DNA of 64,000 bases from Adiantum capillus-veneris (Eukaryota > Streptophyta > Polypodiopsida > Polypodiales > Pteridaceae), in assembly GCA_014529385.2 (NCBI GenBank), contig CM043959.1, positions 64,927,753 through 64,991,752 on the forward strand. Reading direction: 5' to 3'. The translations under genes and the position numbers were made by a program. The notes below the pieces were generated by a model. The model worked only from the letters and a program-made list of their open reading frames with translations, did not search any database and was not told the origin of the DNA. Below, piece by piece: positions 9,403-21,213 of this stretch. The stretch's first letter is position 1, and every line of letters starts with the position of its first letter.

Positions 9403-9675
9403 CATCAGCGAGGTCCAGAATGGATCTAGGTGTGGTTACCAAATACGTTGCTGACAATCATAGTCTGAGATTTGGAATGAATGTTTCTGTGATTGGTTGT
9501 CATGTGATGTCCTGTGATGTCATGTGCAATGATGTGACTGTCGTCTTTGTACATGTGCTAGATGTGTCGTGTCTAGTGCGTCGGTACTAAGAATCAATGT
9601 CTTCTAAGACAGTTTATGGCCTCTGTCTGTTTTGCAGGCGTAATCGAAGGGAATTACAATTCTTTCAAGAGGGGG
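9403..9675 (+). other. B 3' untranslated region and polypurine tract
   Basis: This stretch continues element B after the E1 insertion. It matches element C at 24450-24580, including TGCAGGCGTAATCGA and GATTACAATTCTTTC-type sequence, and ends in the purine tract CAAGAGGGGGG directly before the LTR. It also holds several CATGTGATGTC-like short repeats near 9498-9530. Confidence 0.65.
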
Positions 9676-10518
9676 GTACAACATCAGCATGAAACGCGTT
9701 TCGACAGGTCGAGGCGGGTGAAACGTTTCGCTCACCAAGTGAAACACAAGCCGTTTCACTAACAACAAGCTACCATAGTTTTAGTTTCGAAGTCGCTAAA
9801 CGCACGTTTCGGTCTCACGTTTCACTATGCTCTAATTTTAGACTGAAACGTTTCGTGGTGAAACACCCCGTTTCAGGGTGAAATATTTTGGCCTTGAAAC
9901 GTTTCGCGGTTACGCTTGGGGGGTATGGCACAAATTGATGATGTGGCAGTTTTGCCCTGACACACACGCGGACAGGAGTACGGGTTTTTGTTTTTTGCGC
10001 TCACATGCTGATGTGGCAGCGGTACGGACATTGACGTGGCAGCAATACGGAACACCCGGATTTTCCGTTGACATGTTGACGTGGCAGGCTATAAGGACAT
10101 GCCCGCTTTTTTGCACTGACAACTGTACGGAATTTCCATAAATTACGTTGATTGCTTTTATTGCAGATTTTTGGAAACAGTTGCTTTTGGAACTTTTGCT
10201 TTTGAGTTTAAATGATTTTGAGGCTTTGCTTTTGGCATCCCTTGTGAGAATAAAAGAGCCCTAAGGGCCTCACTCTCAAAGCATTTGGACGTAGAGTTTG
10301 AGAGCGGCGGACCCTGCGGGAGTTGTACTTTGATCAAAGATTAATATAAAAGAAATACCGAAAGGGGCTCTAGTCTTTGGGGCCAATCTCTCTGGGCACC
10401 GAAGTACGCCGGGCCGTGTCGACCAAATTGAATTGTGATTTTAAAGTTATGAAGTGTTTCTAAGTGAATCTCTTGTGTCATGACAGAATCTAGACTTGGG
10501 GTGCCCAAGTTTGTTACA
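9676..10518 (+). repeat. B 3' LTR (843 bp)
   Basis: It begins GTACAACA after the polypurine tract and ends CAAGTTTGTTACA. Near 10340-10420 it has the family block AATATAAAAGAAATACCGAAAGGGG and GGGGCCAATCTCTCTGGGCACCG, shared with the LTRs of E2 (inverted) and C. The first 250 bases are rich in AAACG(C/T)GTTTCG repeats. No matching left LTR is in the window. Confidence 0.7.
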
Positions 10519-11028
10519 CTATCCGCAAAAAGTCAAAAACACAGATCTGAGATGTAAATGTAGCAAATTTGTCTTGGGAAACCAACTGGAAAAAGGTTGC
10601 AAGTGATTAGGCTATGATGGGCAGCAGTGGAGGTTCTTTGACCCAACAATGGTGCGCCGGGATGTAGGAGACTGATGGCTGTTGGCATACAGAAGCAGGG
10701 AGGAAGGCGATTTGGCTGAAAAATACTCCAAGCAAGGAGGGGCGATTTCAGACAAAAAATGCCAAAGGAGTGAAAACGCTAGAGAGCAAAAAACGCCGGA
10801 GGGATGATTTGATAGCTGCCTTGGAATCTGCTGAGAGAGGAACCTCTTTGTGCCCTTTATACTAACAGACCCATCTTATGTACTGATGTTGGAGGGATGA
10901 TAGGCACCATGGAATTTGCTGAGAGAGGAACCTATGTGTGCCCTTTATACTCATAGACACATCTTATGTACTCATTTGACCCTTGGTCGGGCAAGTGACT
11001 TTGACATGACTTATAAAATAGATCATTA
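10519..11028 (-). repeat. Old LTR fragment hosting E2 (left part)
   Basis: With 14088-14473 it matches parts of the solo LTR at 16678-17976: the ACACAGATCT/GATGGGCAGCA region, AACGC-rich repeats, and the end. Around 10790-10980 it holds a local duplication (GAGGGATGATTTGATAGCTGCC... / GAGGGATGATAGGCACCATGG...). The left end is unclear and directly abuts the LTR of element B. Confidence 0.5.
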
Positions 11029-11743
11029 TGTCACAAGGCGGGCACCACGTGCCAATAAAAAAGAACAGACTGAACGGACTTTTAGCACTTCAATAACAAC
11101 TGAACTGAAAGAGAGAGACGACACGCGACACGGAGTGGCTGAATTCCACCCCAGAGAGTATTGGCCCCAAACCTTGGCGCCCCTTTCGGTATTTCTTTAT
11201 ATTGCATCATCAAAGTACAAGCCGGTACTCCAGACTCTGCACCTTCTCCAAGAAGCATGCCAGAGAAGGAGCCCTAGCCTCATATTTAAAGGCCCTTGGC
11301 CTAAAAAGCAGTTTACATGAAAAGCTTTCAAACTCAAAAGCTTCTGGTCCAAAAAGCAGTTTACATGAAAAACTTTCAAACTCAAAAGCTTCTGGTCCAA
11401 AAAGCAATGCCAAAAGGTGCCAGTGTAAATCACGAAAATCCGTACAGCTTGCCACATCATCATGCCAGCGCAATTTTCGGAAATCAGCCATGCTGTTGCA
11501 GTTTTAGGGTTAGGGTTTCCAGAATTAAGGTTTGCAGGTTTTAGGGTTAGGGTTTTCAGAATTAGGGTTTCAGCAGTTAGGGTTTCTGGCAGAAATCAGG
11601 GTTAGGGTTTTCTGCTCTCGGGCAACCACGTCATCACTTTGTGACACTTCTTCTGTTACTTGTTCTTCTTAGGGTTTAGACTTCCCGGCCACATCTGTAA
11701 GTTGGCTCCATTCTTTAGGCTGACACATAAGCAGTTTGTTACA
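11029..11743 (-). repeat. E2 3' LTR
   Basis: It is nearly identical to 13372-14087. It includes a 51-bp direct duplication (AAAGCAGTTTACATGAAAA ... CTTCTGGTCC, twice at 11308-11400), telomere-like repeats (11500-11615) and the shared GAAATACCGAAAGGGG block on the minus strand. It lacks the CTGGAAGTAGGG stretch of the other LTR and has a few base changes. Confidence 0.85.
11500..11615. repeat. Telomere-like TTTAGGG/TTAGGG motifs in the E2 3' LTR
   Basis: GTTTTAGGGTTAGGGTTTCC and related GGGTTAGGGTTT words recur about eight times, separated by short spacers such as CCAGAATT and GCAG. The plant telomere unit is TTTAGGG, and here it is degenerate and interspersed. The matching LTR has the same block at 13845-13965, so it belongs to the LTR and is not a telomere. 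Confidence 0.8.
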
Positions 11744-11756
11744 TCTCCCCTTCTTG
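11744..11756 (-). other. E2 polypurine tract
   Basis: AAGAAGGGGAGA on the minus strand is directly next to the left LTR. A CTCTTTC/TAATCG context beside it is shared with elements B and C. Confidence 0.75.
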
Positions 11757-13358
11757 AAAGAGAGTAATCGTCCTCGATTACAACATATCTGCAAAACAAC
11801 TCAAGTTAGCTCAAAAATTTCCGAGGGTCATTCCGAGGGACGTTCCGAGGGACAATCAGTTTGCTCTTTTTATTAAGGAGTTAGCTTCTCCTTTCTGCTC
11901 TTTTGATCAAGGAGTTAGCCTCTCCTTTCGGCTGTTTTGATCAAGGAGTTAGCTTCTCCTTTCGTCCAAATCGGAACTCTTGATATTCCGGCGTAGTAAA
12001 ATTAGCCATCACACCCAGACCGTACTGATCTTCCACGGGTGTCTTGATGCACTAAACTTACATACCCAAGCAATCTCATCCAATTAAGAATATTCAGTAG
12101 TTGGCACATCACAATGCAACACAAATGCTTACATATGCATGTTACAAGACATAGAAACATAAAGCCGCCGATGAACACTCCTCCCGCATAACCTAACAAG
12201 GTCCGGGCCGGGAGATATTCAACGTTTGGAGGTGCTGAGAGTAACCATTGCTTAGACTTCTTAATAGTCCTTACGCATAACCACCCAGGTCCGGGCCAGG
12301 AGTCACAACAATTATTTTACAAGTATACAACCAAACGCTCCCCAGGCATCGGCCTGCGTCGTTCGAAGGTTTTCAAACATACAACGAAACGCTCCCCAGA
12401 CATCGGCCTGCGTCGTTCCGAGGTTTTCAAACATACAACGAAACGCTTCCCAGGCATCGGCTTGCGTCGTTCCGAGGTTCAAACAATACCAAAACAGTAT
12501 TTCTCACTTCTCCACCCGGGAGTAAAATCACCAATCATTGAAACCAGTATCAAACCAGAGTCAAACAATTCAAATCGGCACCAAAACAGGTTAAAAACAG
12601 ATACCATCCATTTCAAACAAATTTCAAACAGGATCACCAAACAAGTTCTCAAACAGATTTCAAACTTAAAAAGCAATCTCGACATCAGTCGAGCTCGAAA
12701 AGTCGACTGACTTTCCATCCTTAAACCTGCACCAAAATTAGGGTTAGGTTCATTCCATAAGGTCATAGCCGAGCACAGCATGGTCCATCAGCTCTTGGAC
12801 AGACAGTGTTTCTTTGGCGGCGATGGTAGTTCCAAGAGATAGCAATCACACCAAACCTCCAAGGTTATCAACTCTAGAAGAGACATCTACTGAGAGATGT
12901 CGAGAAATTTCAAGATATAATCTGCTAGGGTTTCCATGGCAAGCATTTTAGGATACCCCAATCTGCCAGAAGTTGCACTCCGAAGGAAGATGTCAGAAAC
13001 CATATAACTTCGGGCAAAAAAATTTCTCGAAAGCTTGCCAAGTACTTGGAGTATGCTGCTTGGTAGCTGTAGACATCAACATCTGCATGGCACTACTTTT
13101 GAGAAAAAAAAAACAGTGACTTGAAACAAATCTGGATCCTTCTCTTGCAAGTGATCTTAATTGGCTTATGCCCTGTAAGACACTGCGGTGAAGACGGGAG
13201 CGCGCCCGATGCGCAATGAAGTAAGGGTGGGAGTGGCTAATACGCCGGAGTGGCTAATACGCCCGGGTTGGGGGCCGAAGATACCTCGAATCAAATTCCA
13301 ATAGCTCTGTCTGCTCTTTTGTAGGACCGGTATGCTTTTAGAAAAGCACACGCTTAAT
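11757..13358 (-). other. E2 interior, non-coding
   Basis: I see no gag, protease, reverse transcriptase or integrase words in any frame. Visible structure: three GGAGTTAGC(T/C)TCTCCTTTC repeats at 11877-11962, three ACAACGAAACGCTCCCCAGGCATCGG(CC) repeats at 12328-12475, and a CAAATTTCAAACAG-rich stretch (12540-12670). A GAGTGGCTAATACGCC doublet lies at 13231-13263. Confidence 0.6.
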
Positions 13359-13370
13359 GCTCTGATACCA
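13359..13370 (-). other. E2 primer binding site (tRNA-iMet)
   Basis: TGGTATCAGAGC on the minus strand, one base from the end of the 5' LTR. It matches the 3' end of plant initiator-Met tRNA by complementarity. Confidence 0.9.
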
Positions 13371-13371
13371 G

Positions 13372-14087
13372 TGTCACAAGGTGGGCACCACGTGCCAATA
13401 GAAAAGAACAGACTGAACAGACTTTTAGCACTTCAATAACAACTGAACTGAAAGAGAGAGACGACACGCGACACGGAGTGGCTGAATTCCACCCCAGAGA
13501 GTATTGGCCCCAAACCTTGGCGCCCCTTTCGGTATTTCTTTATATTGCATCATCAAAGTACAAGCCGGTACTCCAGACTCTGCACCTTCTCCAAGAAGCA
13601 TGCTAGAGAATGAGCCCTAGCCTCATATTTAAAGGCCCTTGGCCTAAAAAGCACTTTATATGAAAAGCTTTCAAACTCAAAAGCTTCTGGTCCAAAAAGC
13701 AGTTTACATGAAAAACTTTCAAACTCAAAAGCTTTTGGTCCAAAAAGCAATGCTAAAAGGTGCCAGCATAAATCACGAAAATCCGTACAGCCTGCCACAT
13801 CATCATGCCAGTGCAATTTTCGGAAATCAGGCACGCTGTTGCAGTTTTAGGGTTAGGGTTTCCAGAATTAGGGTTTGCAGGTTTTAGGGTTAGGGTTTTC
13901 AGAATTAGGGTTTCTGGAAGTAGGGTTTCAGCAGTTAGGGTTTCTGGCAGAAATTAGGGTTAGGCAACCACGTCATCACTTTGTGACACTTCTTCTGTTA
14001 CTTGTTCTTCTTAGGGTTTAGGCTCCCCGGCCACATCTGTAAGTTGGCTCCATTCTTTAGGCTTTGACACGTCAGCAGTTTGTTACA
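13372..14087 (-). repeat. E2 5' LTR
   Basis: Partner of 11029-11743, with the same ends and the same internal duplication and telomere-like block (13845-13965). The high similarity of the two LTRs suggests a younger insertion than the LTR fragment around it. Confidence 0.85.
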
Positions 14088-14473
14088 CATCACAAGTCAC
14101 TTATTTAATATTTTATTAGAAAGGTCAGTTTCTGGGTGAAACTGCTACACATCTGCCAACTGAAGTATGTGATTGTTGTGGGAATTGGCACAAGAAGTTC
14201 CTCCAATGTAAATCTAGATGCTAGTAACTCCAAATGCCCACCAAAGTGCAATAACATCTGTCAAAACGTGTGTACAAACTATTTATGCTAGATGGTTCTA
14301 TAATTGGAAAACCTAATCTAATGGACTTGTCTGGGTATGCATGTCTTCCGAATAGGCTCACAAAGTTGCCGGTACTAAATTCCCTAGGCTCTAAGACATT
14401 GCTATGTACAGGATTGGCTTTGGAAGCCGATGTAGCATGTCCACATGGCACACAAAGCCATGTGCACATGACA
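14088..14473 (-). repeat. Old LTR fragment hosting E2 (right part)
   Basis: It continues 10519-11028 after the E2 insertion. It matches 17600-17976 of the solo LTR: GGGTGAAACTG(C/T)(T/C)(A/G)CACATCTGCC, AACATCT(G/A)TCAAAACG(T/C)GTGTACAAAC, and the end CATGTCCACATGG ... CATGACA. Confidence 0.65.
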
Positions 14474-14547
14474 TTTTAGTTGTAGGACTTTTGGGGGTGC
14501 GTGTTTTTAGCATTGTTTTTTTGGGCCACATGCCTCTAAAAAATGAG

Positions 14548-14712
14548 AGTAGGGACCGCCGACTTTTGGCAGATCATTGCTTGGAAGTGAATTGCAGAGT
14601 GACTCTCTGACAATCGTACTCTCTAATTATCAGTAGGGACCGACTTTTGGCAGATCATTGCTTGGAAGTGAATTGTAGAGTGACTCTCCGACAATCGTAC
14701 TCTCTAATTATC
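14548..14712. repeat. Tandem duplication, about 82-bp unit
   Basis: Copies at 14548-14631 and 14632-14712 both run from AGTAGGGACC to TCTCTAATTATC and differ by a three-base deletion and a few substitutions. It lies outside any recognised element. Confidence 0.85.
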
Positions 14713-15833
14713 AGTATATAAAATTACGGTACGGGGTACCCGACTTAGGGGCTAGTGTATCCGGGAGTGGAACTCCGCCACTCCACTGCCATCTCTCAAG
14801 TTCAAGTGTTAACAGTTTTTTGACGTTCAATTGTTGTGAATTCACCGCCTTGCCAGTGGCTAGCCGGTTAAACACTTCCTATTATGCAGAAAAAGCAAAG
14901 AAAGCCAAAATTGTTGAAAAGATTGCGTGAGTAGGAAAGTTGCAGTTGGAACTTTTCAAAAAGGTACAAATCAAAAATTGGATGCAAAACATCTGTTGAT
15001 GTGTAGCAACAGGTGCAAGGGAAAGGTGCATCAGATAGTGAGCTACTTGATTTGACGGAACTATAGAGGGATCTTCTAGACATCTATTGAGGGGAGCATG
15101 AGTAGATAGACAGTGCTTCTAGGGCATCAAGAGTTTGGTGTAAAGGTTAGTGAGCTGGGTTGAGATGTCTAGATATAGTGTTAGCATCTGAAGTCCAGTG
15201 AGGACCAAGATGTCTGTCGTTTTTGGCTTGGCACTTAGTTTGGTTCTCCAGATTTGTCAGGACTGAAACGTTTTCCTCCGCAGCTTCTCAGCATCTATTG
15301 TTAGGGGGGGTGTTAGAGCTTTTACAGGTTTTCACTTATGCAAAGGCTCTCATTCTCTCTAGCTCACATTGTGTTTGTCTCCTCTCTCGTGTGCTTCTCT
15401 CTTCATTCCTTGGCAAGAAGATTGGAGCAGCAATTGTGGCAAGATCCAAAAAGGTGACTGTACGGGCTGTTTATACGAAAGTGAGCTTGCAAAGACCAGA
15501 AGGTTCAGAAGGGTGGGTAAGATGGCTTCTTTGTTTGTTTTGTTTTGTTTATTCGGGGTTTGTGGGGGTGTTGGGGCGCATGGAGGTGGCTGAGGAAAGG
15601 TAAGGGCTGCAGAGAAATCTTTGGTGCTTCAAGTTTGCAAAGCTCACAGTGATTAACTGTGCATGAATTAGCTACTTGGTGGGGGGAATCTTTACATTTT
15701 TCATATGTAACAGAGTATAATTGTCATGTTACCAAATCAAACCTATACTCTGTTCTGATCTGTTCACTTAACAATAAACATCGTTTAATGCATTTTCTGT
15801 AGAAGGCCTAAGAATTTGTTTTTGATCAAGCAG
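14713..15833. other. Unassigned stretch upstream of the NUP96-like exons
   Basis: No convincing coding similarity in any frame. It is probably intron of the NUP96-like gene, since the first recognised exon starts at 15834 with a splice acceptor and its N-terminal partners must lie upstream. The segment 14740-14880 has a short palindromic-looking GGAGTGGAACTCCGCCACTCC. Confidence 0.4.
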
Positions 15834-15957
15834 GGTACATATTGGCAGTATAATGGCAATACACACAAGGCAATCAGACATTTGCTCCGAAGCATGCAAT
15901 GGCAGAGAGCGCATCTTCTTTTTGTGATTTCGGTTGCAGCAATGCTCTTTCTGGCGG
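15834..15957 (+). CDS. NUP96: NUP96-like nucleoporin, exon a (C-terminal region)
   Basis: NUP96 is a scaffold subunit of the nuclear pore Y complex, made in plants as a separate protein (also called SAR3/MOS3). This exon encodes GTYWQYNGNTHKAIRHLL and WQRAHLLFVISVAAMLFLAG, which resembles the alpha-helical C-terminal NUP96 domain. A splice acceptor (GATCAAGCAG) precedes it, and the donor G|GTGAGATC ends it with one base of a codon left over, completed by the next exon. 124 bases. Upstream exons are not recognised. Identification is from remembered family patterns, not a search. If wrong, it is still a real spliced gene, because frame and splice phases agree across four exons. Confidence 0.6.
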
Positions 15958-16095
15958 GTGAGATCACGTTATCGAGCGCCAGGCATGATCTATGGTTGAA
16001 AAAGCTTTTTATATAAAGATTTTCATGAGTGCACCTGTTGATTTTATGAAGTATCAATGCTTTGGAGAATTTACAGTTATTTATTTTCATTTCAG

Positions 16096-16241
16096 GGGAA
16101 TATGAAGAACTTTTGGAAATAGTTACTTCTTTGGAGAAAAATAAAATGGAGCTGGATGACTGGGCTGTAAGTGGAGGAATTTATGCAGATTTCTTTGTGC
16201 TGAGAAGCTCGTTCCAAAGCAACCACTTCACTACAGACTTG
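16096..16241 (+). CDS. NUP96: NUP96-like nucleoporin, exon b
   Basis: The acceptor TTTTCATTTCAG precedes the exon. It reads GEYEELLEIVTSLEKNKMEL then DDWAVSGGIYADFFVLRSSF, typical of the helical repeat region of plant NUP96 (SLE.HK.E..DW..G.GIY..F..L). It ends at G|GTGAGT on a codon boundary. The intron before it is 138 bases, a normal plant size. The next intron is about 10 kb and holds several retroelements. Codons are open with no frame damage. Confidence 0.6.
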
Positions 16242-16677
16242 GTGAGTCAATTGTTTCTTTCCTATGGACATTAGTGGAATATCCGGAAGTGTCACTTTTG
16301 AAAATCATGATCCCATGCTCACCCTGATAAGCAGATACCTTTGTGCAAGTGTTTTAGCCCATTTTTTAATTCGTAGCTTCAGACTTTTCTGATCTTCTGA
16401 AGGCATATATGTTAACATTCTGACATTGAAGTACAATATTGGTGGACTCCTTTTCGACCTTTGAGAATTCCCCGTGAGTTGAAGGTGCAACTTACTTCCT
16501 TGCACATGGATTTTCTTTCCCTAAAACCTATATTTTATGTCTCGAGTGAAGTCTGATATTCACTCTCTAGACAGATGCTTTTTTTTTTGTATCAAGTACT
16601 CGGCTGATGTTCTCTCTGTAGAAAAGGGTGCTGTTTTTCTCTCGCTTGGTTTGGTTTTTCCTATCCCAAAAGCTTCT

Positions 16678-17976
<1,299 letters not shown>

Positions 17977-18082
17977 CTTTTTGATTTAAATTTTTTATAA
18001 GATTGATTCACATGTTTTTTCCTTGCTTTTTGCGCATGCCAATTTTCAGTCAAGACATTGCAAGTTGTTTTTGGAGGGATTG

Positions 18083-18638
18083 TGTTACAAAGTGAGGATG
18101 TAACATGTCCAACTGACAGATAAAATGAGTTTCATAAGTTGTTCCAACTTATGGGGTCCTGTCCGATGGGCCCAGGGGACATAATTTTTTAAAAGTAAAG
18201 CAAGGACAATTTTTGTGTGAAGTTGCTGACGAGGCAGGTAGTATGGTCTTTTGCAAATTACGCTGATGTGGCATGCTGTACGGACGTCGGTGAATCGCGG
18301 CGCAATTTACGCTGGCAATTTTCAACTCTAGCTTGAGAGATTAGATGCTTTTGGGATTTGAAGCTTTTCTTGTACTGCTTTTAGGCATGAGAGCTTGTAT
18401 AAGAATTGCCAGAGCCTCTCTCCCTCAGATTGGCTTGGAGAGAGCCCTTTGACATTGTACTTTGCCAAGATTAATATAAAATAAAATACGAAAGGGGCGC
18501 CAGACTTTGGGGCCAATCTCTTTGGGCACGGAACTACGCCGGGTTGTGTCGTCTCTCTCAATTGTGATTAAGTTACTTTCAGTTTCTCTCACGTGTATTG
18601 CATTAGATTCTCGACTTGGGGTGTCCAAGTCTATTTTA
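18083..18638 (+). repeat. Element C 5' LTR
   Basis: It starts TGTTACAAAGTGAGGATG and ends CTTGGGGTGTCCAAGTCTATTTTA. The first 150 bases match the 3' copy at 24583-24738 (GACAGATAAAATGAGTTTCA, ATGGGGTCCTGTCCGATGGG). The second half has the family block ATACGAAAGGGGCGCCAGAC and GGGGCCAATCTC. A primer site follows. It lies within the NUP96-like intron. Confidence 0.7.
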
Positions 18639-18639
18639 G

Positions 18640-18652
18640 TGGTATGAGAGCT
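18640..18652 (+). other. Element C primer binding site (mutated tRNA-iMet type)
   Basis: TGGTATGAGAGCT follows the LTR and differs from the standard TGGTATCAGAGCT by one base. Position and sequence mark this as the 5' end of a plus-strand element. Confidence 0.75.
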
Positions 18653-18843
18653 CATGAAGATTCTTTTTCTACGGAGGATCTGATCCTTTTTGCAACACAC
18701 GCAGGTTTTTGTGAAAGAATCTTCGTGTGTGGACCCCGGACTTAGTAGCCACTCACACCCTTCGTTCATCGTGCATCAGGCGCGCTCCCGTCTTTATCAC
18801 TCCGTCTTAAAAGATATAAGCCATAAAGAACCCCAGATTACAT

Positions 18844-19041
18844 ATGGGTTCTCGTGGAGAATCTGACAGAGATAACACCTCTCAAGGGGGAGGCAAAGAA
18901 AAGTTGAAATTTGGTGTGGGAACTGAAGAAAAGAATGAAGATTTAGGCAAATTTTTGGCGGAGAAGTTTGCCAAAGCGGAGTACAAGCGTCAACTGCAGG
19001 TTGACACGTGTGTGAAAAGATTGATCAAGTACTCCAAAGAC
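18844..19041 (+). pseudogene. gag: Element C gag start, truncated
   Basis: ATG at 18844 lies about 190 bases after the primer site. The peptide begins MGSRGESDRDNTSQGGGK and continues FLAEKFAKAEYKRQLQVD, a charged gag N-terminus. Element D is inserted at 19042, after which no gag continuation is found. The rest of C up to its chromodomain end at 23937 is missing or replaced by D. Confidence 0.5.
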
Positions 19042-19114
19042 TGTAACTGGCTTGGACACCCCAAGCGAGAAATCAATAGCAACACACGAACAGAAACTTC
19101 ATAATCACTGAACT

Positions 19115-19620
19115 TTAGAGAGAGAGAGAGAGAGAGAGAGGGAGAAGAAGAAGAAGAAGAAGAGAGTTTTAACGTCTTAGGAAACTATCCCAAGAGACCT
19201 TAAAGATCTAGCCGACGAGGAGAGTTGAACTCAAGACCTGTTATTCAAGAGGGAAATGGCATAACCAATCTACCACACTTGGGTGATAGAAAAGTTATAC
19301 CATTTTCCTCTTTTTATTAGCACACACACACACCCCCCCCCCCCCCCCCGAGAAGAAGAGAGTTTTAACGTCGTAGGAAACTATCCCAAGAGACCTTAAA
19401 GATCTAGCCGACGAGGAGAGTTGAAAGAGAGAGAAATGAAATGAAATGAAATGTAATATTAACGTCTTCAAAAGGCCAAAATGACCTATGAGACCAAAAG
19501 GTTACATGTGGTGAATCTGATACTAGGTCTGGGTCGCTGAACTTTAATAGAGAGAGAGAGAAATGAAATGAAAATGCTAGATTAAACGTCTTCAAAAGGC
19601 CAAACCAGCCCTTTCCACCT
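19115..19620. repeat. Repeat cluster with SINE-like piece inside the D LTR
   Basis: A GA tract and (GAA)n are followed by GAGTTTTAACGTCTTAGGAA-type sequence, which recurs at 19356-19428. GAAATGAAATGAAATG ... AACGTCTTCAAAAGGCCAAA occurs twice (19427-19490, 19558-19605). CTGAACTTTA stands near both ends (19105-19114, 19533-19542) and may be a target duplication. A CA run and a run of about 17 C lie at 19319-19349. Confidence 0.6.
19195..19285 (-). mobile_element. tRNA-headed SINE fragment
   Basis: On the minus strand GTGGTAGATTGGTTATGCC (A-box-like) is followed by GGTCTTGAGTTCAACTC, which fits the polymerase III B box GTTCAANNC. The clover-leaf is not intact and there is no acceptor-stem pairing, so it is a SINE head, not a tRNA gene. 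The downstream part is mixed with simple repeats. Confidence 0.45.
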
Positions 19621-21213
19621 ATATAAGGGGGGGAGGGAGGGGGTTCCCTTTGGGCGTTAAAGACATCAGAGGACACGGAGATGCAGTAGTACCAGGTAGT
19701 ACCCGCGTGACCCAGCAGATCTCCAGTGTTTTCTCAGCATGTGAAACCGGCCTATTAATCCAAAAAGGGAGGTAGACCTTAGACTTAAACCTTATTTGCT
19801 TTCACCCATCTAATTTGTCGCCCACTTTACCTGTACTTTCAAGACACAACAAAGGGGAAAGGGATACAGGTTACTAGATTGCACCTGTATGAGAAGACCG
19901 ACACCAGACTGGCCCCTAAATTAGGCGCCCCTTTCGGTATTTCTTTATTCTTTGACAGAGGGAATAAAAGCTGTGGTTCCCTACAAGCTGCTCCACACAA
20001 CCTTGGCTGAATTTCAACTGTTCTGGCCCGATTTCAGCAGCATAACTGTACTAGGACCCTTCACAGGCAGTATTCCCACACATTGGATGACTTTCTCGAT
20101 GCATACGGACACTTTGCAAAACCTGGTGAGAATCTGCAGCACGCTGAATTCTCTGTTTTCTGCCCTGAAAATGCGCCAGATCACCTGTACAACGGTCCCC
20201 TCGCGTCCCTGAACCTCTTGGGGGTATTAGGGTCCGTTTAGGGCCAAAACCCTAAACCTGCAAAAATACACAGCAGGCTGTAATTCACTGTTTCGGGCTC
20301 CGTTTTGCGTGCTGGTCACATCCGTAGCAAGTCCTGAAGCTCCCGCACCTGTAGGGCTACTTTCCCTTTGAATCGGACGAGATTTCTCACATGAAACCTC
20401 TCCGAATCACCTGTACCTGCGGGGGATTAGCCGCTAGCTAATCCAGTACCTGTGCAAGAGGCTTTTGCCTCGGGAATCGCGCATGAACCCACACAACTGT
20501 ACATTGGTCAATTGAAAAGCCCGCTAGAGGGGCATAACATATTGCCATAGGGGAGAGAGAGGGCAGTGCGTAGCGTACAAGGCATCACTCCTGGCACCGC
20601 ATTGTACATAAGAGGGAAAGCAAGCACTCCATTGAAGCTCTCAACCTTGACAGGCTGAAAATGAGCCCCCTCCTCTCTAAAATCAGCGCCCCCTCTTCAT
20701 GCACGAGGAAAGTGCACAGAAATGTGTCACTTGGCACATTTATAAGCTATTTCCCGTTTCGGGGTTGCCACCTAAAAATATCCTGACCGGTTACCCAGTT
20801 GACTTCGCGGCAGAGTTGTAAAATGTTCCCCTAGTCATACCGGAGGTAATGACGCGAACACATTTTCATGTCCCAAAATAGCAGTTCCCTAAATTTTAGG
20901 AGATGCTGCCATTGTATCTTTCTAGGTCATCTGACCCCCTTTGTACATTGCAGCGACACCCAGAACTCAAATGTAGCCTCTGTAGCAAAGGATTACACTT
21001 TGGCTAGTCAATGATCCCACTTTGGCTAACCATAGTCCTTGTCCAACCTTAGTGCTCTCTTGCCCTCAGGCCTAGACTCCCTCTGAACAGTTCCACACTA
21101 GCTATGCAATGCAGGGCAGTTAGATTTCTTGAGGGGTGTTTCCAAAAAGTGAAAATGAATAAATAATAAGAAAGAAATCAACAAAAAGGATAGATAGTAG
21201 TCACACGCTGGTG

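Larger units (their letters stand above)
1690..10518 (+). mobile_element. B: internally deleted chromovirus with nested insertions
   Basis: Gag (about 1690-2013 and 3376-3812), a chromodomain-end remnant (about 3850-3975), a 3' untranslated region with polypurine tract (9403-9675) and a 3' LTR (9676-10518) lie in order on the plus strand. A solo LTR at 2014-3375 and element E1 at 4432-9397 interrupt them. Removing both with their target duplications restores continuity of gag and of the 3' region, which also matches element C at 24.1-24.6 kb. Protease, reverse transcriptase, RNase H and most of integrase are missing, and so is the 5' LTR. Element E0 sits where the 5' part should be. Confidence 0.7.
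11029..14087 (-). mobile_element. E2: complete LTR element without coding capacity
   Basis: LTRs at 11029-11743 (715 bp) and 13372-14087 (716 bp) begin TGTCACAAGG and end GTTTGTTACA. On the minus strand the primer site TGGTATCAGAGC lies beside the right LTR, and AAGAAGGGGAGA precedes the left LTR. Flanks CATTA (11024-11028) and CATCA (14088-14092) fit a target duplication with one change. The 1.6-kb interior shows no gag or pol similarity and no ORF above about 100 codons, so this is a non-autonomous derivative of the chromovirus family represented by B, C and D. Confidence 0.85.
19042..21213 (-). repeat. Element D 3' LTR with inserted repeats (2.2 kb)
   Basis: It starts TGTAACTGGCTTGGACACCCC and ends GCTGGTGACA, directly before the pyrimidine tract that is the polypurine tract on the other strand. 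The block GGCGCCCCTTTCGGTATTTC at 19926-19945 and the CTTGGACACCCCAAG end are shared, inverted, with the LTR of C. The LTR is inflated by a repeat cluster at about 19115-19620. A partner LTR on the right is missing. Confidence 0.55.

Noticed and set aside
11500-11615. Chromosome end or interstitial telomere
   Set aside because: The motif is degenerate, short and present at the same place in both LTRs of E2, so it is part of the LTR.
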